A stretch of 37,500 nt of DNA from Actinomycetota bacterium (GTDB taxonomy: Bacteria; Actinomycetota; Acidimicrobiia; IMCC26256; JACPCJ01). The first letter of the stretch is position 1. Every line of letters starts with the position of its first letter. The position numbers and the translations under genes are program-made. The DNA is taken from assembly GCA_016179865.1 (NCBI GenBank), contig JACPCJ010000096.1, positions 1 through 37,500 on the forward strand, given 5' to 3'. The notes beneath the pieces are model-generated. The model was not told where the DNA came from, did no database searches, and saw nothing but the letters and a program-made list of their open reading frames with translations. This document shows, piece by piece, positions 14,612-22,652 of this stretch.

Positions 14612-15687
14612 ACCCCTTCGACGACCTGCCCGACGCCGTCCTCGTCCTCGACCAGGATCGCAGGGTCGAGGAGGTGAACGCCGCCGCGTGTGCACTGCTC
14701 GGCGTCGATCGCTCGCGGCTCGTGGGGTCGCCGGCGGACGAGGTGCTCGACCCCCGCGGGCGTGACGGGGCGCCCGTGTGGGCCAACGGCTGGCCGGCCG
14801 CGACCAGGCTCGCCAGCGTTCACGGGATTCCGGAGCAGACCGTGCAGGTTTGCCGGGGCGACGGCAGCCAGGTCCGGCTCGCAGTCACGGGCCGATACCG
14901 GCGCGACGAGCAGGGCCGCCTCAGGGGAGTCGCGCTCGTCCTGCGTCCGGTTCGGCGTCGCGACGCCGAGGCGGCAAGCGGCATCGAAGTCGTCTCCACG
15001 GTGTCGCACGAGCTGCGGTCGCCTCTGACTTCTGTCAAGGGGTTCACCTCGCTGATGCTGAACCGGTGGGACCGCCTCAACGACACCCAGAAGCGCGAGA
15101 TGATCGAGCAGGTTCACATCGACGCCGACCGTGTGACGCGTCTCGTCACCGAGCTGCTTGACATCAGCCGCCTCGAAACGGGCCGGCTCAAGCTCCGACG
15201 GAGGATGATCGAGCTCCCGCCCCTCATCGAGAAGGTTGTCGCCGACGTCCACCATCTGCATCAAGGCCTCACCCCCCGGGTCGTCATCGCGGAATCCGTT
15301 CCCGAGGTCTACGCCGACCCTGACAAGATCATGCAGGTGCTCACCAACCTCGTGGAGAACACCGGCAAGTACGCCGACGGGCAGGGTGTTGAGGTTCGTC
15401 TCAGCCCTTCGAGTGACGGGTCCGAAGTGAGGATCGCCGTCCATGACGAGGGCCCCGGCATCCCCGGTGACGACCTCGAGCGAGTGTTCACGAAGTTCTA
15501 TCGATCGGGTGAGGGTCGACCCACGGGCTCTGGTCTCGGCCTGTACATCGCCCGCGGCCTGGTGGAGTCCCACGGCGGGCGGATGTGGGTCGAAAGCGAG
15601 CCGGGCCAGGGCTGCACGTTCGTGTTCACCTTGCCCTCCGGAGTGCCTGAAGAACTCGAGGTCGAGGGGCCCGATGACCGCGAGTGA
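14608..15687 (+). CDS. Soluble PAS-domain sensor histidine kinase
   Basis: A 359-residue kinase. An N-terminal PAS domain (about 5-115) precedes HisKA with phospho-acceptor His134 (VSTVSHELRSPLTSVKGF). The ATPase domain carries the N box (TNLVENTGKYA), G1 (DEGPGIP), F box (FTKFYR) and G2 (GSGLGLYIA). No membrane segment is seen, so it should sense a cytoplasmic cue. The GTG overlaps the methyltransferase stop (GTGA) and the gene overlaps pheS by 14 nt, so it is embedded in the translation operon. There is no adjacent response regulator. A kinase between trmH and pheS also occurs in Streptomyces, as I recall, so the placement looks conserved. Confidence 0.93.
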   Translation: MNPFDDLPDAVLVLDQDRRVEEVNAAACALLGVDRSRLVGSPADEVLDPRGRDGAPVWANGWPAATRLASVHGIPEQTVQVCRGDGSQVRLAVTGRYRRDEQGRLRGVALVLRPVRRRDAEAASGIEVVSTVSHELRSPLTSVKGFTSLMLNRWDRLNDTQKREMIEQVHIDADRVTRLVTELLDISRLETGRLKLRRRMIELPPLIEKVVADVHHLHQGLTPRVVIAESVPEVYADPDKIMQVLTNLVENTGKYADGQGVEVRLSPSSDGSEVRIAVHDEGPGIPGDDLERVFTKFYRSGEGRPTGSGLGLYIARGLVESHGGRMWVESEPGQGCTFVFTLPSGVPEELEVEGPDDRE

Positions 15688-16717
15688 TCTCATCGCCCGG
15701 CTCGACGCCGAACGGGGGGCTGCCGACGAGGCCATTCGCGCGGCGCGGTCCGCGGCCGAGGTCGAGGAGCTCGACCGGCGATTTCTGGGGAAGGCATCGG
15801 TGGCGGCGAGCGTCAAGGAGCAGATCAAAGGGCTTGACACCGCCGATCGACCTGGGGTGGGGAAGGCCCTGAACGAATTCCGCACGGCGGTCGAGGCGCT
15901 CCTCCAGGGGGAGCGCGAGCGGCGGGCGGGCGGTGACGGCGACCGACTGGGATCTGAGCGCATCGACGTCACTCTTCCTGGCCGCGGACCCACCCGCGGC
16001 CACCTCCACCTCGTGACCCAGGTCCAGCGGGAACTCGAGGATCTCTTCGTCGGATTCGGCTATCGCGTCGCAGAAGGCCCCGAGGTCGAGACCGACTGGA
16101 ACAACTTCGGCGCCCTCAACATCCCCGAGGCCCACCCGGCGCGCTCGATGTGGGACACGCTCTACGTACGACTCGGCGAGCCGGAGCAGGTCCTGCTCCG
16201 GACGCACACCTCTCCGATGCAGATCCGCGTGATGCAGGCGCAGGAACCCCCCGTGTACATCGTCATGCCGGGGCGCTGTTACCGGAAGGAGACGCTCGAC
16301 GCCCGCCACTCGCCGATGTTCCACCAGATCGAGGGGCTCGTCGTTGACCGCGGGATCACCTTCGGCGACCTCGCCGGAACCATCGAAGCGTTCACCGAGG
16401 CCTACTTCGGCGCCGGCCACCACGCCCGGCTGCGGCCGTCGTACTTTCCGTTCACGGAACCCTCGGCCGAGTTCGAGGTGACCTGCATCTTCTGCGAGGG
16501 CTCCGGATGCGGGACCTGCTCGCAGAGCGGCTGGATTGAGCTCGGCGGCTGCGGCATGGTCGACCCCAACGTCTTCACCGCCGTCGGTTACGACCCCGAG
16601 GAATGGTCGGGCTTCGCCTTCGGGTTCGGCCTGGAGCGGATGGCGATGATTCGCTTTGGGATCGACCACATCAAGACGTTCTACGAGAACGACGTCCGCT
16701 TCCTGAGTCAGTTCTGA
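15674..16717 (+). CDS. pheS: Phenylalanyl-tRNA synthetase, alpha subunit
   Basis: Catalytic subunit that charges tRNA-Phe. ATG 15674 gives 347 residues: an N-terminal coiled coil (about 1-85), then class II motifs including RSMWDTLYV, LLRTHTSPMQ, YRKETLDARHSPMFHQIEG (motif 2) and GFGLERMAMI (motif 3). A four-cysteine segment, CIFCEGSGCGTCSQSGW, lies before motif 3, as in many bacterial PheS. The start lies inside the kinase gene, so translation is coupled. Confidence 0.97.
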   Translation: MTASDLIARLDAERGAADEAIRAARSAAEVEELDRRFLGKASVAASVKEQIKGLDTADRPGVGKALNEFRTAVEALLQGERERRAGGDGDRLGSERIDVTLPGRGPTRGHLHLVTQVQRELEDLFVGFGYRVAEGPEVETDWNNFGALNIPEAHPARSMWDTLYVRLGEPEQVLLRTHTSPMQIRVMQAQEPPVYIVMPGRCYRKETLDARHSPMFHQIEGLVVDRGITFGDLAGTIEAFTEAYFGAGHHARLRPSYFPFTEPSAEFEVTCIFCEGSGCGTCSQSGWIELGGCGMVDPNVFTAVGYDPEEWSGFAFGFGLERMAMIRFGIDHIKTFYENDVRFLSQF

Positions 16718-16727
16718 GGCCGGCCTG

Positions 16728-19112
16728 ATGCGCGTCCCGCTGTCCTGGATCCGAGAGTTCGCGCCGGTCGAGGCGGCGCCGTCTGCCGTCGCCGACGCCC
16801 TCAACGAGATCGGGCTCATCGTCGACGCCATCGAAGCACCGGGCCGCGACATCGGCGGCGTCGTCGTCGCCCGGGTACTCGAAGTCGTCGACCACCCCGA
16901 CGCCGACAAGCTCACCCTGGTCGACGTGGACTTCGGTCAGGGCCAATCGCGAGTCGTGTGCGGCGCGCGAAACCTTGCCCCTGGCGATGTGGTGCCGTAC
17001 GCGCCCCCGGGAGCCACGCTTCCTGGAGGGCTCAAGCTCGAGCGGCGAAAGATCCGAGGTCAAGAGTCCGACGGCATGCTCTGCTCGGCCGCCGAACTCG
17101 GCTTGGGCGACGACCACACCGGGATCCTGCACCTGGGTCCGTCGGCTCCGCTGGGTGGCGACGTCCGCGAGGTGCTCGGCCTCGACGACGTGGTCTTCGA
17201 ACTCGACATCACCCCCAACCGGCCCGACGCCATGTCGGTGGTCGGGGTCGCCCGCGACCTCGCGGCCAAGCTCGCCGTTCCGTTTACGGTGCCGGTCCCG
17301 GCGACCCCGGCCGGGGACGGCACCAGCGCACCCGCTGAGGTTGAGGTGGTCGACGCCGTCCGCTGCCCCCGCTACGTGGCGATGACGGGGTCGGTGGCGG
17401 TCGGTGAGTCACCGACATGGCTCGCCAACCGCCTGACCCTTGCGGGCTTGCGACCAATTTCCAACGTGGTCGACGTGACCAACTACGTGCTCCTTGAGCG
17501 AGGCCAGCCCCTCCACGCCTTCGACCAAGGCCTGCTCGGGGGCGGGGGGATCCGGGTGCGAGTCGCCGAAGACGGGGAACGGATCACAACCCTCGACGGC
17601 GTCGAGCGCGAACTCACCCGCGAGGACCTGCTGATCTGTGACGCCGCCGACGCTCCCCAGGCGATCGCCGGCGTCATGGGCGGAGCCACCTCCGAAGTCC
17701 ACAGTGCGACCGCGCGTGTTCTCCTCGAGTCGGCCTATTTCGCGCCCGAGGGGATCCTGCGCACCTCCAAGCGACTCGGGCTCCGCACCGAGTCCAGCGC
17801 CCGGTTCGAGCGCGGGGTCGATCCCAACGGCGTCCTCACCGCCGCCGATCGGGCCTGGGAACTCCTGGCGGAGACCGCGGGTGGCACGGCGGATGGTCCT
17901 GGCGTCGACGCCTATCCAGAACCAATCGGGCCGGCGCGGATCACGCTGCGCACCGACCGAGTCAACCACCTGCTCGGGACGACCCTGACTCGCGACGAGA
18001 TTGCCACCCACCTGCGCGCCATCGAGCTGGACACCGGGGTGGTCGGCAACGACCTCGACGTGGCGGTGCCCACATTCCGCCCCGACCTCGAACGTGAGGT
18101 CGACCTCGTGGAGGAGGTGGCGCGCCTCCACGGCTACAACCGCTTTCCTCGCTCGCTGCCCCGGCCGACGACCCAGGTCGGCGCCCTTACGCCACAGCAA
18201 GTGGCGCGGCGTCGGGTCTGTGATGCTCTCGTCGGCCGGGGCCTGTCAGAGGCCATGACCCTCTCCCTCGTCTCACCGTCCGACCTTTCAAAGGCGGGCC
18301 TTCCGGCGGTGGGGATCGAAGTGGAAAACCCGCTGCGGGTCGAGGAGTCGCTGCTGCGAACTGCGCTCCTTCCCGGGCTTCTCCGCTCGGTGGCGTTTAA
18401 TGCTTCCCACGGCTTGCCCAGCGTGTCCCTCTTCGAGGTCGGCCACGTTTTCCTCGCCCCCACCGGCGATGACCTCCTCCCCGACGAGCGTGAGCACCTG
18501 GCCGCAGCGCTCTCGGGTGCCGCCGGAGCCGAGGTGCACGGAGAGGAGCGGCCGGTCGACACGCACGACGTCGTCGGAGTCCTCGAGGCGATCGCCGCCG
18601 CACTCGACCTCGAGGCCTTCACCCTTCAACCGGCAACCCGGCCCGGCCTCCATCCCGCCCGCTGCGCCGCCGTCTACGTGGAGGATCGCGAGGTAGGCGC
18701 GGTCGGCGAGGTGGACCCGGAAGTTGTGGCCCGCATAGAGCTGCCGCTGCCAGTGGTGGCCTTCGAACTCGACCTCGGCTGGTGCCTGACCGCCACGAAG
18801 CGGGTGCGACGGTTCGCCGAGCCGTCCCGGTACCCGGCGAGCACCATTGACCTCGCCTTCAGCGTGCCGGCCGACGTGCCCGCGCGTGCGGTCCGAGGCA
18901 CCCTCATGGCCGCCGCCGACCCGCTGGCCGAAGCGGTAGAACTGTTCGACGTGTTCCGTTCCGACGCCCTCGGCGCCGGGCAGGTCAGCCTGGCCTTTCG
19001 GCTCCGTTTCCGGGCTCCGGACCGCACCCTGACCGACTCGGAGGTCGGCGAAATCCGCCAGGCCTGTATCGCTGCGGTGGAACGCACCCACGGCGCGACC
19101 CTCCGCGGCTGA
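16728..19112 (+). CDS. pheT: Phenylalanyl-tRNA synthetase, beta subunit
   Basis: A 794-residue partner of PheS in the (alpha-beta)2 enzyme. Domains in order: N-terminal region MRVPLSWIREF; EMAP-like tRNA-binding OB domain (about 40-150, with DHPDADKLTLVDVD); B3/B4 editing domain (about 210-370, with SNVVDVTNYVLLERGQPLHAFD); B5 domain (about 400-480); catalytic-like core; and a C-terminal ferredoxin-fold anticodon-binding domain (about 700-794, beginning PSRYPASTIDLAF). It starts 10 nt after pheS. A long hairpin follows the stop. Confidence 0.97.
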   Translation: MRVPLSWIREFAPVEAAPSAVADALNEIGLIVDAIEAPGRDIGGVVVARVLEVVDHPDADKLTLVDVDFGQGQSRVVCGARNLAPGDVVPYAPPGATLPGGLKLERRKIRGQESDGMLCSAAELGLGDDHTGILHLGPSAPLGGDVREVLGLDDVVFELDITPNRPDAMSVVGVARDLAAKLAVPFTVPVPATPAGDGTSAPAEVEVVDAVRCPRYVAMTGSVAVGESPTWLANRLTLAGLRPISNVVDVTNYVLLERGQPLHAFDQGLLGGGGIRVRVAEDGERITTLDGVERELTREDLLICDAADAPQAIAGVMGGATSEVHSATARVLLESAYFAPEGILRTSKRLGLRTESSARFERGVDPNGVLTAADRAWELLAETAGGTADGPGVDAYPEPIGPARITLRTDRVNHLLGTTLTRDEIATHLRAIELDTGVVGNDLDVAVPTFRPDLEREVDLVEEVARLHGYNRFPRSLPRPTTQVGALTPQQVARRRVCDALVGRGLSEAMTLSLVSPSDLSKAGLPAVGIEVENPLRVEESLLRTALLPGLLRSVAFNASHGLPSVSLFEVGHVFLAPTGDDLLPDEREHLAAALSGAAGAEVHGEERPVDTHDVVGVLEAIAAALDLEAFTLQPATRPGLHPARCAAVYVEDREVGAVGEVDPEVVARIELPLPVVAFELDLGWCLTATKRVRRFAEPSRYPASTIDLAFSVPADVPARAVRGTLMAAADPLAEAVELFDVFRSDALGAGQVSLAFRLRFRAPDRTLTDSEVGEIRQACIAAVERTHGATLRG

Positions 19113-19113
19113 C

Positions 19114-19176
19114 CGCCCCACTTCTTGACGGTGAATTTCGTCTCCGCGACGAGATTCACCGTCAAGAACTGGGGCG
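19114..19176. terminator. Long hairpin between pheT and the convergent lipoprotein gene
   Basis: The core arms 19122-19142 and 19148-19168 pair over 21 positions with one U-G wobble and a 5-nt loop. After one mismatch, an outer 7-bp stem (CGCCCCA with TGGGGCG) extends it to 19114-19176. The arm starts TTCTTGACGGTGAAT, nearly the same as the metK-priA hairpin. It follows the pheT stop, and its right half forms the 3' end of the minus-strand lipoprotein gene, so it can end both transcripts. Confidence 0.7.
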
Positions 19177-20091
19177 AGACGCGCAGTAATCGTCGCGGGC
19201 TTCGGCGGCCCCGGTCAGGGGCAGGTAGGTCGTGGCGGCCTGGATGACGAGGGCACGGGCTTGCGCGTTGGCCTCGATCTCGTCGAGCACCTCGGCACGC
19301 TCGCCTTCGCTGGCCGCCGCCACCAGTCGCTGAGCGTTCACCCACGACTCCTGGCGCCAGGCGGCGATCACCGCCCCCGCCGTCGTCTCGTCAAGGTCGA
19401 GCCCAGGGATGTCGAAGGCCGCCATGGTGGGGTCGAACCGTTCGGCCACCCCGGCGATGACGGCAGGTGCCGCGGCCACGATGAGGTCGTCAACGAGCCG
19501 GAAGTCGGCCTCATGAGACGTCCCGTCTTCTGCGGTGAGACCGACGATGCTCAGGGCCACGGCCAGGTCGCGCGAGATGTGAGCGTTCATGCCCAGCAGG
19601 GTGTCGCCGATGCCCGCCACTTGGCGGGCATCGGAAGCGCCGAACGCGGTGCGCCAGACGGGCGGAACGTCTTCTTCCCGCTCGTCCTCCCAGTGGTCAC
19701 GCGCCTCGAAGTAGAGATCGGCGAAGACGGCGTCGAGCCGGCGCAGCCAGCCCGGGTCGGCGAACCGGCCTTCCGCATCGACCCCCTTGGCGACCTCGGC
19801 GGTCATGGTGCGGGAGGGGAGGGCGAAGGGCGCGTTGTGATCGCAAGCCTGCTCGAGCGGCCCGTACCGACGATCCATTTCCGCCAGCACCGCGGCGATG
19901 CACCCCTCCTCGCCCTGCACGCACTCCGGCAGATCAGCCGTGCCGAGGAAGCTCTCCGCCGCCGCAGCGGTGCTCGTCGTCGTGGCATCGGATCGAGCGG
20001 TGGTGTCCGCCGAGCGAGCATCCCCCTCTCCGCCGCCCGAACACGCCGAGAGGGCGAGGAAGCCCGCCACGAGTGGAAGCGCGCGCTTCAT
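19162..20091 (-). CDS. DUF5995-like lipoprotein
   Basis: A 309-residue exported protein. The signal peptide (MKRALPLVAGFLALSAC) ends in a lipobox, so it should be lipid-anchored outside the membrane. A low-complexity Ser/Thr/Ala linker (to about residue 50) leads to a helical domain with FADPGWLRRLDAVFADLYFEARDHWE and LLGMNAHISRDLAVAL, the pattern of DUF5995 proteins, whose role is unknown. The ATG overlaps the stop of the FHA-ABC gene (ATGA), so it is made with that transporter and may be its surface partner (inference). Its last codons lie in the long hairpin. Confidence 0.8.
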   Translation of the reverse strand: MKRALPLVAGFLALSACSGGGEGDARSADTTARSDATTTSTAAAAESFLGTADLPECVQGEEGCIAAVLAEMDRRYGPLEQACDHNAPFALPSRTMTAEVAKGVDAEGRFADPGWLRRLDAVFADLYFEARDHWEDEREEDVPPVWRTAFGASDARQVAGIGDTLLGMNAHISRDLAVALSIVGLTAEDGTSHEADFRLVDDLIVAAAPAVIAGVAERFDPTMAAFDIPGLDLDETTAGAVIAAWRQESWVNAQRLVAAASEGERAEVLDEIEANAQARALVIQAATTYLPLTGAAEARDDYCASRPSS

Positions 20092-22529
20092 GTCTGGGTG
20101 CCCGGGTCGTGCCGGCGAAGGGCGATGGACGCCGCCACGAGTCCCGCCGCGCTCAGCGCCACGAGTGCGAGGACGGCCGTCCACCACCGGCGGGCCTCGT
20201 GGGCGAGCAGGGGGTCGCCGACCTTGGCCGCCGCGATGCCGTCGATGATCTTCTCGGGCTCCTTCACGTCGATGGCGGGAATCTCCTGGCTGGCGGTGTT
20301 CAGCGGCTGAAGGCGGTTCAGGTCGACGGTGGCCGCCGCCGCCGTGAAGCCCCACTGGGGCCCGGCGGCGTACGTCGCCTGCTTGAGCACCGGCTTGTCT
20401 ACCAACTCGGGGAACAGACCTCCAGATGCCAGCGTGAGCTGGAGGATGAGGACGACCGGGAGCAGGGTCATGGCCCGGTCCACGGTGGGAGCGAGGGCCG
20501 AGATCAGCAGCCCGAGGGCCATGGCGGCGACGCCCGTGAGCGCTACCACGACGGCGAGTTCGAGGAGGGGCGAGCCGAGCACCAGAGCATCGGCGGGGCC
20601 GTCCTGCCTGGCGGTCGTCACAACCGTGAAGACCATCGCCTGCGCCGCGGTCAGGATTCCGAGAAGGAGCGCCTTCGACGTGACGTAGGCCGACAACGAG
20701 ACGCCGACGGCGCGCTCGCGCCGGAGTATTGGCAGCTCCTTCACGATCTCGCGGATGGCATTGGCCGCCCCCAGGTAGGTCGCGCCCACGATGAGGTTGA
20801 AGAGCACGAGTGACGACCGCGAGACGATCGGGATCTCCCCGACCGCGGGCAGCGCGAGCTGGCCGGGTGGCAGGGTGGTCAGCATGAGCGCCCCGAGGAA
20901 CGGGCCCTGGAGGATCAGGAGCGCCGCCGTGCGCCGGTCGGCGGCGATGACAGCGGCGTAGCGCCGCACGAGGGTCGACAGCTGGCGGCCCCAGGATCCT
21001 CGCTTCACACCTACCGGCGCTACGTCGGCGCGCTGACCTGCGGCAGCCAGCGGCACCGAAGCCGCCTTCGCCAGCGGGGCCTCGACGTACTCGGCGTGAT
21101 CCGCGTGCTCGCGGAATCGCGCCTTCCAGTCGACGTCGCTTTCGCCGCCGAGGAGCTGGAACACTTCCTCGTAGTCGTCCACGCCGAAGTAGGCGGGGGC
21201 GAACTGGGGGGGCCCGAAGTACGCCACCGAGCCCCCCGGCGCCAGCACGAGCACCCGGTCACAAAGACGCAGGCTCTGGACGGTGTGCGTCACCACGATC
21301 ACGGTCCGACCCCCGTCGGCCAACGATCGGAGCAGCTCCATGACATTGCGCTCGATGCCGGGATCGAGGCCGGAGGTCGGCTCGTCGAGAAACAACAACG
21401 ACGGGCGAGTCAGGAGTTCCAAGGCCACGCTGACTCGCTTGCGCTGCCCACCCGATAGGCGGGAGATCTGGACGTCGGCCCGATGCGTCAGCCCGAGCTC
21501 ACCGAGCACCTCGACCACGCGGGCCTCCCGCTCCGGGGTGGTCACGTCGGGCGCGAAGCGCAGTTCGGCGGCGAATTCGAGGGCGCGTCGGACCGTGAGC
21601 TCGGGATGGAGGATGTCGTCCTGGGGCACGAACCCGATGCGCTGGCCCAGGTCCTCGTATTCCCCGTACAGATCCTGACCCCCGTAGACCACCCGCCCCT
21701 CCTGCGCGGGGCGGAATCCGGTGAGGGCACCCAGGAGGGTCGACTTCCCCGCGCCCGATGGGCCCACGACGGCGAGGAAGCTGCAACCCCCGAGGGCAAG
21801 GCTGACGTCGTCGAGGAGCACCTGGCCGGCGGGCGTCCGGACGGTCAAGCGGTGGGCCTCGTAGGCGACGTCGCCCTCCTCGACGTAGTCCTCCAGCCGA
21901 TCGTCGACCACCCGGAAGCGGTGGCGGCCGATGCCCACGACGTCGAGGGGCTGAAGGATCGCTCGCCGGACGCGGCGCCCGTTCACGAACGTCCCGTTGT
22001 GGCTTCCGAGGTCAGCGATCTCGTACCCGATGTCGGGAAGACGGGCCATCTCGGCGTGATGCCGCGACACGAGCACGTCGTCGCCAACCACGACGTCGTT
22101 GTCCGGGTCGCGCCCGATCCGCACCCGGTCGGCGACGGTATAGATCGCGCTCAGCTTGCCGGCGCCCGGAGGCGCCGACGCCGGCGCCGGTGCCCGCTCC
22201 GGCGGAAGGGCTTCGACGGGCACCGCGACGGCCGCCCGGACCGCAGGCCCCATGGCCGGATCTCCGAGACGGAGCTCGACGTGGCCGTTGACGGCCGCCT
22301 CGATGACGCGGCTCTCGCCGACATACGTACCGTTGCTGCTCTGCTCGTCGCGGTAGATCCAGGCGCCGTCCCGGCACTCGAAGGTGCCGTGGCGCCGCGA
22401 CACCAGCGGATGATCGATCATGACGGTGCAGGAAGGGTCCCGGCCGACACTCGCGACTTGTCCCGCCTGCACCGCCACGCCCCGGTCAGCCACGTGAAGC
22501 GTGAGTTCGGGCCCCGCGGCCTCCTCCAT
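20088..22529 (-). CDS. FHA-FHA-ABC transporter (Rv1747-like)
   Basis: Single-chain half-transporter of 813 residues. Two FHA domains come first: FHA1 (about 10-100) with GR (29-30), SRRH (44-47) and NGTYV (66-70); FHA2 (about 130-210) with GR (139-140), SRHH (155-158) and NGTFV (178-182). Both keep the phosphothreonine-binding residues. The ABCG-type ATPase has Walker A GPSGAGKS (256-263), signature LSGGQRKR (358-365) and Walker B LLFLDEP (378-384). An ABC2-type membrane domain follows from about 535. The layout matches M. tuberculosis Rv1747, an envelope exporter controlled by kinase PknF. Here the kinase gene is divergent. ATG 22529 is preferred over GTG 22550 because GGAGGGG lies 7 nt upstream. 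Confidence 0.93.
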   Translation of the reverse strand: MEEAAGPELTLHVADRGVAVQAGQVASVGRDPSCTVMIDHPLVSRRHGTFECRDGAWIYRDEQSSNGTYVGESRVIEAAVNGHVELRLGDPAMGPAVRAAVAVPVEALPPERAPAPASAPPGAGKLSAIYTVADRVRIGRDPDNDVVVGDDVLVSRHHAEMARLPDIGYEIADLGSHNGTFVNGRRVRRAILQPLDVVGIGRHRFRVVDDRLEDYVEEGDVAYEAHRLTVRTPAGQVLLDDVSLALGGCSFLAVVGPSGAGKSTLLGALTGFRPAQEGRVVYGGQDLYGEYEDLGQRIGFVPQDDILHPELTVRRALEFAAELRFAPDVTTPEREARVVEVLGELGLTHRADVQISRLSGGQRKRVSVALELLTRPSLLFLDEPTSGLDPGIERNVMELLRSLADGGRTVIVVTHTVQSLRLCDRVLVLAPGGSVAYFGPPQFAPAYFGVDDYEEVFQLLGGESDVDWKARFREHADHAEYVEAPLAKAASVPLAAAGQRADVAPVGVKRGSWGRQLSTLVRRYAAVIAADRRTAALLILQGPFLGALMLTTLPPGQLALPAVGEIPIVSRSSLVLFNLIVGATYLGAANAIREIVKELPILRRERAVGVSLSAYVTSKALLLGILTAAQAMVFTVVTTARQDGPADALVLGSPLLELAVVVALTGVAAMALGLLISALAPTVDRAMTLLPVVLILQLTLASGGLFPELVDKPVLKQATYAAGPQWGFTAAAATVDLNRLQPLNTASQEIPAIDVKEPEKIIDGIAAAKVGDPLLAHEARRWWTAVLALVALSAAGLVAASIALRRHDPGTQT

Positions 22530-22575
22530 CGGCGCGCCCCTCCAGGACACCGGTGTAACGTCGCCGCACTCTAAC

Positions 22576-22634
22576 GGGCCCGAGCGGCCCTTCAGAGCGG
22601 GAACCAGGGCCCGAGCGGCCCGTCAGAGCGGGAA
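22576..22634. repeat. Tandem 28-bp direct repeats in the kinase/transporter promoter region
   Basis: Two copies (22576-22603 and 22607-22634) match at 27 of 28 positions with a 31-bp period. Each contains the inverted arms GGGCC and GGCCC around 5 bp, as a dimeric DNA-binding protein would need. They lie between the divergent FHA-ABC (start 22529) and kinase (start 22653) genes. On the minus strand, TAGAGT (22569-22574) beside the first copy is a possible -10 for the transporter. Confidence 0.6.
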
Positions 22635-22652
22635 ATAGACGCAGACGCATGG

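Noticed and set aside
21483-22574. 363-codon plus-strand open frame opposite the FHA-ABC gene
   Set aside because: The opposite strand encodes clear FHA and ATPase motifs. The frame is a GC-rich shadow without recognisable domains.
22591-22652. tRNA or small RNA gene in the kinase/transporter intergenic region
   Set aside because: No cloverleaf or CCA end. The only structure is the tandem repeat listed.
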